Positions 28,401 to 38,594 of a stretch of DNA of 64,000 nucleotides are shown one piece after another (position 1 is the stretch's first letter; each line of letters starts with the position of its first letter). Where the stretch lies: positions 4,898,001-4,962,000 of the forward strand of contig CAJFCV020000003.1 in NCBI GenBank assembly GCA_904066235.2. The letters are read 5' to 3'. Origin of the DNA: Bursaphelenchus xylophilus. Taxonomy: Eukaryota; Nematoda; Chromadorea; Rhabditida; Aphelenchoididae. The position numbers and the translations under genes are program-made. The notes under the pieces were generated by a model. It made no database searches. It was not told the origin of the DNA and was given only the letters and a program-made list of their open reading frames with translations.

Positions 28401-29754
28401 ATCACTGTGCCGAAAACATTTTCTTTTCTCTTGAAACCCCCCACTCCTTGAAGGGGAAAATTTCATATTCAAAAATGAAGTATTTGAAAAGAAGTTTTCT
28501 TGTTATGTTTCCATTTTTCGTCTTCTGAAAATCCCTTTAAAACCACTTCATCCAACTCTTCTGAAAGGTCGTTTCGAAGACTTTCCAAACGTTTTTTGCT
28601 GGACAAATCAGATGCCTTGCCTATTTCTACACTTGTTTCTACATTCTCACTAACAGTTCTGCCTAAAATTACAATTTACAATCCAAAATGTCATTCTACC
28701 ACAACTTCACCAACACTATTTACTCCTTACGGCTACTAATTACTAATTTTTTATTGTAATCACCCATTTTACGTCCTCAAAACCCTGACTGCTTTATTAT
28801 TTTTGCAAAGAGCGCCAAATTATTCAAATTAAATTTAATTTCCATCCCTTTTCATAATTCTCAACATCTGTCCGTTCTGACTTTGATTTTGGCGAAGGAA
28901 AAGAGGGGGCTTAGAATTAGAGAGAGCTCTTATCTAATTGGCTTTATTCAAATTAATCATAATTATTTTGGGTATTTTCATAACCAGTTTCGATGGTCGG
29001 TTTGATTGGTGGATACTTTTATTGCTTGTAATTTTGAAGTTTAGCAACTTCAATATAACTTTAGGTCATCAAAAAATATTTGATTTTATTTGTGAGACCT
29101 TGAATCAATGATATCGGTGATACTTTCTGATGACATTAGAACCGTTTTAGAGCGTTTGAAGATCCCTAATATTATCTGCGAGTCAACAAATGATAAGCGA
29201 TTTCATTCTTCGTCTCCCTTAACAGTTTATCTTTGCTTTGGGTGTTTCAATATTTGAACGTGACATTAAAAAGGATCTGCATAAATTATTTTCTCCATGA
29301 CAGCGATTATGTCTGTGGAGGGGAAAAGTTCTTGTCCTTTCCAGCTTTTGAGGGTGAAATCGAATTGCAATTCCACCTAGTCTAATATCAAAAATATCCA
29401 AAGTTTTAAAATGATGTTACAGTCTGTTTTCTTATCTGATATTGCCTTCAGATCTGACTGAACTGACCTCGGTTCGTTTGCAACACAACAGTTTAGAGGG
29501 CCCCTTCCATTTCCATAACATAATTAATTAGACAGCGAAAAAAGGGAAAGACAGAGTGCATTGCTGGGGGTACCCGTGCCGGTCACCAATTGGTAAAAAG
29601 GAGGGTTTAAGGGGTCATTTGCATGCCCCCAGACCCCCTGCCACCCTCCCCCCATCGCTCTCTCTTTTCTTGTTGCGCGTTTGAATGTAAACTCATAAAA
29701 ATAATTAACATTGAAGGTCATCATCTTCGATTCCGATGCTTTGCACTCCCACAG
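22454..29754. other. 7.3-kb region with no recognisable gene
   Basis: Open frames here are short, A/T-driven and lack family features. The stretch contains a perfect inverted repeat TTACTGTAAC / GTTACAGTAA (24119-24148) and several single copies of the same motif. A possible 15-nt micro-exon with good flanking signals lies near 25739-25753. ATGGTGCCTGAGGCAAG followed by GTGAGA at about 27512-27528 could be a first coding exon. Because the next gene has an exon at 29755 with no start codon, part of this region is probably intron or promoter of the CXXC gene. Confidence 0.45.
24119..24148. repeat. Inverted repeat of the dispersed TTACTGTAAC motif
   Basis: TTACTGTAAC and its perfect complement GTTACAGTAA are separated by 10 A/T-rich bases. 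The same octamer core recurs singly through introns and intergenic DNA of the window, for example near 6093, 6281, 24583, 24819, 26336, 28118, 33685, 36604 and 42552. Confidence 0.6.
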
Positions 29755-32360
29755 GCCCTGAGGGCGGCTTTAACTTTGGACAGAAGCAGATCGAACCGGA
29801 TGAATTCTACCCGAGACCGTCCACCAGGTACCAGTGAGGATGTTGTTGTTGTCAGCCTTGTTGTTTTTTCTTACACTTGTGACACCAAATTAAGCATTTT
29901 TTTGGGTATTCCTTGCAAAATTAATGACAGTGATATATTTTTTGAGTCACTGGCGTTTCCTATGCCGCTTGCTCTCTTACTTGTGATTTGATTTTATATC
30001 AGTTTCCATCATTGAATTATACTTTGTGACATCATTTTTTGGGGGAATTTATTTTTTCTTGACCAATTAGACCATTTTTTGTGATGTAACCTTTATTTTT
30101 ATTATCAAAAGTTGCCTAATTCCTTGGTGGCTATCATCAATGATGTTATTTTTATTTCCCCATCAAGTTCGGCTCTGATTTCCCTCTCCAAATCCCTTGT
30201 TATTTACAAAAATTGATTAAGATTTTTGGGTTGAGCTCCGTCTTTTGTGTTATTTTGGGTGTGAGGGTCACTCTCGAATCAGCTCAGGCAGCCCCCCTCT
30301 CTGACCCCTCTCGAGTCTTCATTTTTCTGTTCAAATTCGTGATTTAGTGAGAAGAAAAGAGTGCATCCCCCTGCGCACCTTTTTTATAACCCGGCTAACT
30401 CTGATGGAGTGACCGACGAATTAGTCAAAATAAGAAGAGTTTATTGGTTTACATACCTGATGTTCTCGTGTTTGACTTTGCTCTTTGGGGGGTTATTTTG
30501 GGCCCGAGATTTGAACATTACTTGCGTTGGGAAAGGAGATGTTCTGGGATGAAAATTTGACTAAAGTCATTCCAGATCCGTTTTCATCCCTTTTTTAGAG
30601 TCTTTAATTTACTTAAAAAAAAATTTTTAAATAAAATTTTTAAAATAATTTAAGATCAATTATACGCACTTTCCCATAATTTTTTGACCTGGCAACCGAG
30701 CTTATTCCATTTCTGTAAACTTTTTAAATCATCTTTTTTCCGCGCTCCTTACGTGGATGAAATCTGATTTTCTCCAGCCCTCTGACTACCAGAGTCATAT
30801 GTTCAGCAGTTAACTGAGCTGTCTGTCGATCAATTATACCCCAGAATGATTCTTCGCTTCCATTAATCTTCTTCTCTTTGATGTTGTTCGTGATTGTCGT
30901 ATCTTCCTTTATCTTTGATTACGTTGATTTTCCTCCAGTGTTATGAGCACATTGGGTCCGATGGTAGTGATGGAAGGAACCCAATCCAACGGCCAGATGC
31001 CACCCAACTCAAACATGGTTCAGATGGCCCCCCAAGGCCCGTATTTTCACCAGATTCCGAATCAGATTCCCCCTCAATTCATGACTTATCGAGGTCCTCC
31101 TCCCGGTCAGCATATCTCGGTTCCCAGCTCAGCAGCTCCACCTCCAGCACCCTCAACGACCTCGTTAAATCGGAGTCAGCGGTGTGGAGTCTGCAGGGGA
31201 TGCCAATGCAAGCCTTGCGGACAGTGCACTTATTGCCAGGATAGCCCTCAATTCGGAGGTCCTGGTGTGAAAAAACAGTCTTGTGTAGAGCGTCGATGCC
31301 TGAGGGTATTAGAGAATCGACTTCAAAGGGATGCCCCAACTTTCAAGGCTCGGGTTGGATGTAATCAATGTGAAGATTGCAAATTGCCGGATTGTCAGAC
31401 ATGCCTGGTTTGTTTGGACAAGAGATTTTTTGATAATCGATACATGACTGGTGCTTTATGTGCGAAGAAACGATGCAATAATGCGACGAGTTTGGAGTTG
31501 CCGATTCAAAATAACAATGATAGAAATGTAAGTAATTGTAAACAGTAATTACATTTTAAAAGTTAAAAAGTAATTCCATATTGTAATCATTTTTTCAGTC
31601 AATGAAACGCTCCTACGACCACAGTAATAACTTTGAATATGGTGGGAAAAGAATGATGAATTCGAACGGAATGCCCGGCCCCCAGGTTATGATGCAACGA
31701 CAGATCATGCCCATGATTCCACAGGATCCTTATGCGATCGTCCGACTTCAGAATATCCAGCAGATGCCCCAACAACAGATGCAGATCAACATGCAGCAAT
31801 TTAATTCGAATAGGTAAGATCATATTTTTGATACACTTATGATTTTTGCATGTTTATTTTATAATAATTTTGTTTTCAGTCTTCTGATGCCAATGAACCT
31901 TCCACCGAACTCAATATCAGAGAATTCGTTGATGAATCACAACTCCCTTCTTCCTCTCAAAGATCCGTCGATAAACAAGCAGGACTCCCTTGATATGAAT
32001 CCCCCCACTCCCAACTCTCTGTCCACTCCGACTTCGTCAATGAATCTTTCGAATCCTCTGAATACTCAGTGTAATATCCAATCCAATCTCCAACAATCAG
32101 TCCCTTCCACTCAAAATCTTCTAATGAATAACACCATCATGACCTCCTCGAGTCCGGCAATGTATTCGTTCAGTCCCATCAACAATATCAACAGTCCTTA
32201 CATGCCCTATTCGAATACGCCGCCAAATTTTATGCCAAATGATAAGATGTTTTATGGGGAATATCATGATATGAAACAGGGGCAGAACGGGGTCGACCCC
32301 TTCACCCCACCCAGTTATGCCCCCGAAACAAAGAGTGCGGTCATCCTACAACAACTGTAG
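29755..32360 (+). CDS. Tandem CXXC zinc-finger protein (5' end not found)
   Basis: Supported exons are 29755-29827, 30939-31527, 31599-31813 and 31880-32360. The first was found from its CCCACAG acceptor, its GTACCA donor and exact phase with the next exon; it encodes GGFNFGQKQIEPDEFYPRP. It has no ATG, so at least one 5' exon is missing from this model. Counting from Met 30943, a Pro/Met/Gln-rich segment (1-75) precedes a CXXC domain at 81-119 (CGVCRGC, CGQCTYC, QFGG loop, SCVERRC) and a second at 140-178 (CNQCEDC, CQTCLVC, LCAKKRC). The rest is Asn/Ser/Met/Gln-rich low-complexity sequence resembling a transcriptional regulatory tail. CXXC domains bind unmethylated CpG. Only the first keeps the KFGG-like loop, so the second may not bind DNA. 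Function unknown; CFP-1, which has a PHD finger, is excluded. Confidence 0.75.
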
Positions 32361-33139
32361 ATGATCTTGTTGTAGATATTTGCATCCAGAAATAACTCTA
32401 CTACTTAAATCAAGAAAATATTTAAACCCGCTACTTAATAACTCGTTTGACGCCTATATTGTACAATATTCAGCTATTGTAAGTACTCTAGAATCTCCGA
32501 CATTCCCCCATCTCTTCTTTTCTTCCTTTCAACCGTCTACTGACACAATATTACGAATATTTTATTCTGATCCTAATGTTAAGGTAGAGGTTCGAAAGGA
32601 AAAGGAAGATCGTCGTATCTTTCATCGTTGTTCCTATTTATTGTGCCTCAAGTCTGATCACTTTTATGACAAAAGAATGTCATGGTATTGCAATAAGATT
32701 GTTACACTATCCCCATTCCCTTCCATGGTTCCGAATCCCCAGAATCTTTCGAATTTTATCATATTATTTATTGTATATTTTGCTCGTATTTTGTATGATA
32801 ACTAAAGATTTAATTGACATGAAAAAAAAGTTGAAAGTTATATTGTACTCGAAAGTTGATAAATTTGAAGCAAAAAATGGAAAATTTACGAAATTTTTCC
32901 GCTAATGCAGTTATGGAGGGGTTTTTCGTCTTTTAAAATCAAAATATTACAATAAACTGACTGTAGAGGGAGTGTATTATCCCAAAATTCCCATGATGAC
33001 ATAGACTGAAAAGAGGCATTGAAGGGTGCTGTTGACCGATTAATTTTCAAAAAATCCGGGTCAGAATCTCTTCCCAACGCTCTTCACTGGTTAAAGCGTT
33101 TTCAAACACCTTTTATGGATTCATAAGCCCCGCTTGAAC
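32361..33139. other. Intergenic and 3' UTR sequence
   Basis: A/T-rich sequence downstream of the CXXC gene. An open stretch to 32805 runs past the stop codon without splice signals or family features, and I treat it as 3' UTR. Confidence 0.5.
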
Positions 33140-34156
33140 ATGTTCATTAAGGTCGCTCTTTTGGTGTTTTGTGTTGTTCAAGGTGAGGTCTTTTGATGTT
33201 TGACGATCGTATGATAATCTTTGTTCATTGGTTTATAGTCTCATTAAACTGCAATGCCCGGTTTTAGCAGTGGACAGTCAGTTGGCGGCGGTTTACTCGA
33301 ATGTTTCGCGGACCTCGGATTGTTCCAGTTGGAGTAGTTGGGGACCATGTATCTGGCCCGATCCCATCAATCGAGTAGGTCCAGGATGACGTATTTTCGC
33401 CAACTTGATGACCAGTATCTTTTTATTTTTAGAAGCCCTACATGTCGCAGTTGACCCCGGTCTGTCGCAATCATTGGTTCTACAAGTTCATCAACGCCAG
33501 GTATCAGAGCGCTCTAAACAGCTTTTTCGATTACTTTTTATCTATCATGAAGGCCACAAAACCTTGTGGATTCTGCTCCTACAGGCAGAGTTGTGGATAT
33601 GGAGGAAAACAAAAGTGCAATTTGTCACCATTTGAGTAAGTAAAGTGCAGTTTGAGAAGTTTCAATCTGTAGTTTAGTGTTAGGGTTACTGTAGACTTCT
33701 TAAAACCATTTTCAGAGTTCCCGGTGGTCGGGCCATTATGCCATTCTTTGTTTCGGAGAAGGTTTGTAATCGTCGCGACCTCAGGGGCCAGGATCAAAGT
33801 GATGCTTGCACTGTGGATTATGATTTGGTCAAGGAAAATGGAGGGGAATGTAAACTTTGGCCTTCGAAACAAGTGTCCCTAGAAGAAGTTGAAGCTCCTT
33901 TCCGGTCTCAAATTGAGAATCTTAGATGGTACTCCTGTCTTCCACAAGTTGTGAAGTAAGCCCATGACTAAACATACCTTTGCTTAAACTTAAATTACAC
34001 TAGTGGCCAGTACTTTTCAGAGATGAAAAACACGAAAAAGCGAAGCCGGAGAAGGTGTGCAGATGTTGTTGTTTCCCCTTCCGTCCAAATCCCGTCACCT
34101 TTAAATGCGAACATATCCCGGGATCACCTAGGGCGCCGGGAATGGAAGATCTTTAA
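33140..34156 (+). CDS. Secreted cysteine-rich protein with a TSP1-type WSxW motif
   Basis: Five exons (33140-33182, 33268-33374, 33433-33635, 33716-33955, 34021-34156) give 242 residues. Exon 1 encodes a short signal peptide, [14 protein letters not shown]. Exon 2 carries [12 protein letters not shown], the tryptophan ladder of a thrombospondin type-1 repeat. The rest has many cysteines in pairs: [26 protein letters not shown] and, near the end, [11 protein letters not shown]. There is no membrane segment or GPI-type tail. It is likely extracellular, perhaps in cuticle or matrix, where C-mannosylated WxxW sites are typical. I do not recognise the family beyond the TSP1-like start. The gene converges on dihydropyrimidine dehydrogenase, with 148 bp between stops. 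Confidence 0.7.
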
Positions 34157-34304
34157 AAACCGACTCATCATGATCAATATACCAAATAACCCTTTATCAT
34201 TCCCATTTATAATCTATTTGTTTTTACTTCAGGATATCGTACTCAATACAATCGAAATTCGCAAAACTGATTAAACTTAAACAAACTACCTTATTTCTAG
34301 ATGA

Positions 34305-37300
34305 CTAATTTGAGAGCAAAACCCGTCCATTGGCCACCTTTTTGAATTCGGGTTCAACGGATCCATTGGCCTGACTTTTGGGTGGGATTCCTCGTTTGAT
34401 GACATGAGGGATGGTCTTGGGTACCATCTGGATGCATTCTGGGACAGGGCAGACACTGTAACACAAGGTGCAGCCAGTACAATTGTCAGTGACAAATGGA
34501 AGATGAGTTTGGGCATCGAATCGGATGGCTTGGTAGCCACTGTCATTGCAGGTCATGTAGCATTTGCCACAGTTAATACAGAGATCCTAAAATTGATACG
34601 CGATGATATATTTTGTTGTTGCAATAAGCACTTCACCATAAAAAACTTACATCATCAACCAAGGCGACCTTTTGTTCTTTGTTTGTCAGCTCATTGTAAG
34701 CGCCGATACGATCCAAAGCGCATCCAATAATCTCCTATAAAATTTCATTGATTATGATAGAGCTCTCCTTACATTAACAGAGGGCACTTTCTCCACCTTC
34801 TCTGCGGGTCTCCTGGCAAAGGTAACCGAGCTTGTGTCCAGAAGATCGGACTTGTTTAGAATCTCTTGCTCCAGTGATTTCCTCTGCTTCCTGAAGTTTC
34901 CAAAGGCCGGAGCATGGATGTTCTGCGCCAGAAGTGGTTTTCCTTTTTGTTGTTTCTCCACTGGAGGACTTTGACCATCCCAATCAGCCAAAGACTTCAA
35001 TCCTCGAAGATATAAAAGAGCCTTGAGCCCATTTTTGTAATCCTCCACCACTGTGAAATCTTGATTTTGGACGGCAGAGCAGACCTGGAAGGAGGAGAAC
35101 GTCGATTTTTACTGGAAGTTTTTAGTGAAAGCTTCCTATTATACAAATTAATTCTAATTTCAGTCTCACCTGTAAAACACTGGCTCCACAAGCCAAGAAC
35201 TGAAGCCCAGTTTCGGCGCTTTCAATCCCTCCAGTAGCTAATATCGGGAATCCCGGGAGAGCATTTGCAATGGCCGAGACTCCTCTCAACGCGATCGGTC
35301 GAATGGCTGATCCAGAGACTCCCCCATAAGTGGTTCTCTTCTCCTTTCCGATCCTTGGCCAAGCCTCTCCTTTGGCGTTCAATCCCATTAATCCGGAGAC
35401 TGTATTTGTGGCCGTTACTCCATCAGCTCCGCCTTCTTTGGCAGCCGTTGCAATCTTTCTGATATCCGTGATGTTTGGAGTCATCTTCGCGAAGAATGGA
35501 ATCTTGACAGCCGCCCTGACCCATTTGCAAATATTCCTGACCATGTTCTCATCCTGCCCACAAGCCAATCCCATTCCTCGTTCGCCCATTCCATGTGGGC
35601 AACTCAAATTTAATTCGAGAGCATCAGCTCCGGCAGCTTCGGAATGCTTGGCCAATTCAACCCAATCTTGTTCGTTGAAACTGGCCATAATTGAAGCGAT
35701 AACAATCTTTGTGGGGAAATCCCTCTTCAATTCTCTAACCGTCTCCAACCAGTAGGCCTCTGTTTTTTCAGAGATCAATTCAATGTTCAAGAAAGCCCCT
35801 TGCCCAGGTCCATATAAGGGGCCATTGGTTGTTCCTCGGACGATTCGGGGGGATACATTTGTCACCAAATCTTTGTCCAATCCGAATGTTTTAGTCAGCA
35901 CAAATCCCCATCCTTGTTCGAAAGCTCTTCTACACATGGCTCCAGAAGTTGTTGGAGGGGCCGAAGCCAGACCGTAAGGATTTTCAAACTTGATTCCGCA
36001 CATCTCCACACTGATATCTACGTCATCAATTGCACTTCTAAACATGGGAAGTTTGGGTTCTCCAGTGATTTGATGGCCGTGCAGACTCTGCAGATACTTA
36101 TGAATATACCAAGCAGCAGTTTTCCCATCGTTAACCGATTCAACGGTAGTTTCGGCAACTCCAGCAATGTCCCCGCCAAAGAAAACCCAAGGTTCAGAGG
36201 ATCTCTGGGTCTGGGAATCAATGTCCGGGAGGCCCCAACGATTCAGTTTGACAGGAGAGAGCGCGGCTTTCACTGAAATTAGAATACTATACGTCCCCCA
36301 TTAGATTCCTACCATTTTCATCAATAAGAGTGGATCCAAACGCTGAGATAACCCATTCAGCCTTAAGAGTGAGGCCTTGTTCATCATCCTCATACCAAGT
36401 TCCATCGAGATCCTGCTCTGTCTTTGTGAATTCCATGGATCTGATCTTTCCATCAGCAACATTCACCTTCTTGGGGGTCATGAACGGAACAAATTCACAC
36501 TTCTCTTCTCTTGCGGCTTCCATCTACAGTAAGACTTTTAACCATTCAAAAAAAACAAACCTCTTCCGGAACAGCACGAATCGAAGTGAACCCCTTTCTG
36601 AAGACTACAGTAACCCTCTTGGCCCCACATCTCAATGCAGCCGTTGCGCAATCAAAGGCAGTATCTCCAGCTCCAAGAACAATGACTCGACCGGGGAGAC
36701 TGGGAAGTTTGGTGGTCTTACATCCACACATCCCAGGTTTTGAAGCTCGACTGACAAGAAGAAGAAATTCTTTGGAGGTGAAGAATCCTTGGGCCGGCGT
36801 CAGACCATCAAAAATCTTATCCCTCTTGGGTTCCGGCATTCCGATTCCAACAAAGACAGCTTTATTTCCAGAAGCCTTCAAGGATTGCAGCGTCAGATCG
36901 GAGGTATGGAGACTTCTTTGCGTCACGATCTGCAAAAAGGACGAATAAAGTAAGTGAATCAAAAATATTTCTGTTATTTTTTCTATTGTAACCCACCTTA
37001 ACTCCAATATCCTTGGCCAATTGGATCTCAAAGTCAACCGCATTGTATGGCAAACGAAATTGCGGGATCTCCGACGAACTGAGACCACCAACAAAGTCAT
37101 TCTTCTCGTAGATTGTCAAGTCAGTGTACCCGAGACGGGCCAAGAAAGTTGCACAACTTATGCTGGCAGGGCCACAACCAATCAAGGCAACTTTTTCCTG
37201 ATGCGCAGCGTTCCTGTTTTTTACGATCTCGGGGTCCAACGTTTGGGAGATATTCATCTTCATAAAGGTCTCGGTTGCAAACTGTTGAAGGCCCCCAATG

Positions 37301-38214
37301 TTGATGGGTCCCTCTTCTGTTGCAGCCAAATTGCAACTTCCAACGCAGAGATCAGAGGTCGGGCAGATCATTCCGCAAGTCAGCCCGAGGGGATTATCCG
37401 AAAAGATTTGCTTGGCAGCACCATAGTAATTCTACAAAGCAAACCGCGAAAGGATTACTGTATAAAAAATGAAATCGATTACCTTGTTGGAGATGCTAGT
37501 AATGAATGCTTTGATATCCAGTTGAGTTGGACAAGACTTCTGGCAAGGGGCATCGGCACATTTGAGGCATCGCCAGGCTTCTCTCAAAGCTCCGCGCTCA
37601 CTCAAAGTTGTATGTTTTATGTCACGGAAGTCGTTTTCATATTCATTGTTACAGGTCTGGAAGTAATCTTATTCATTTCTACGTATATTTTGGTTGATTA
37701 TTTTACATACGGCATCATTTTTTGGGACCAACATTCACAGAATTTAAACGCAGACACAAGAGTGTAAAAAATTAAAATCTGGCGTTATCAGTCATGGTTT
37801 GGGGTCATTAATCAAGTTTATCATCAAAAAAGCTTCAAAGTTTAACAAAATAATCGACAAAAGACGAAGGCATCCGCCCCAGGAGTATATTACGTACGAA
37901 GCCTTCGTCTTCTTGCAAAAAAGACCAAAGGTATCCGCTATTTATAGAAAAAAAATCAGTTAAACCTGCAATAAAGAAAGGAAGAATGTAATGTGTTAAA
38001 CGTACAAAACATCCTTTGTCGGCGTTTCTTTTCCAATTATGTTTTTCTTTTTTCGTAACAATCGACGGTTTGAAAGTGGCAGTTGTTCGGACTCGCGGAT
38101 TCAACGCAAGAATGTCCTAAAATCTCAAAACTAAGAGTCGCACAGCAATACGTGTGAGTTGTAAACTAAGCTCTGACTTACCTCAATATCGGCAGGATCG
38201 ACGGTCACGGGCAT
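34305..38214 (-). CDS. dpyd-1: Dihydropyrimidine dehydrogenase (NADP+)
   Basis: Ten exons (38214-38182, 38116-38006, 37656-37483, 37431-36997, 36929-36561, 36523-36313, 36272-35170, 35084-34773, 34734-34651, 34586-34305) give 1,037 residues (human 1,025). The enzyme reduces uracil and thymine with NADPH, the first and rate-limiting step of pyrimidine breakdown, in the cytosol. Every module is visible: N-terminal Fe-S cysteines ([30 protein letters not shown]), FAD site ([18 protein letters not shown]), NADPH site ([17 protein letters not shown]), the FMN/pyrimidine barrel with [19 protein letters not shown] containing the catalytic Cys, and two C-terminal 4Fe-4S clusters ([23 protein letters not shown]). 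The C-terminus extends about 15 residues beyond the human one. Intron 2 is 349 nt and holds an 11-bp hairpin. Confidence 0.97.
37861..37911. repeat. Hairpin in dpyd-1 intron 2
   Basis: AAGACGAAGGC (37861-37871) and its exact complement GCCTTCGTCTT (37901-37911) flank 29 nt. The repeat lies in the unusually long intron 2 and may be a remnant of a small mobile element. Confidence 0.55.
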
Positions 38215-38594
38215 TCTTCGATAAGACCCGCAAACTTAGAAAGGCCCGGCGAATGAACAATCGGAAAGTTTTAGGGCCTCCCAAAAACGGGAAATGATAA
38301 CAGAAATGGAGTTGAATTAAAAAAGGGGAGGAATGGTTTCGGCGAAGAAAAATGCGCAGTCATATGAGGTCTAATAACATAAAATAACAGTCGTCTCGAT
38401 CAGCGATCACTCCTGGTCTCTCTCGCGCGTCCGATCCCTCTCCTTTTATCGTATTTATTCGGGCTTATCAAGATCATTTTGAGTGTTATCAGTGATTAGA
38501 CAATGTAATTAGTAATAAAATGAAAAGGCATGATTAGACTGGTGGAAAGGAATTGTATGAGAATATCTGATAAAAAAAGATTACTTCAGATGAG
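38215..38594. other. Intergenic region between dpyd-1 and the M1 peptidase-like gene
   Basis: 380 bp between two minus-strand genes: promoter and leader of dpyd-1 plus the 3' flank of the peptidase gene. No separate feature recognised. Confidence 0.5.

Noticed and set aside
32380..32805. 141-codon frame after the CXXC gene
   Set aside because: It starts right after the stop in A/T-rich sequence with no acceptor or conserved pattern; more likely 3' UTR.
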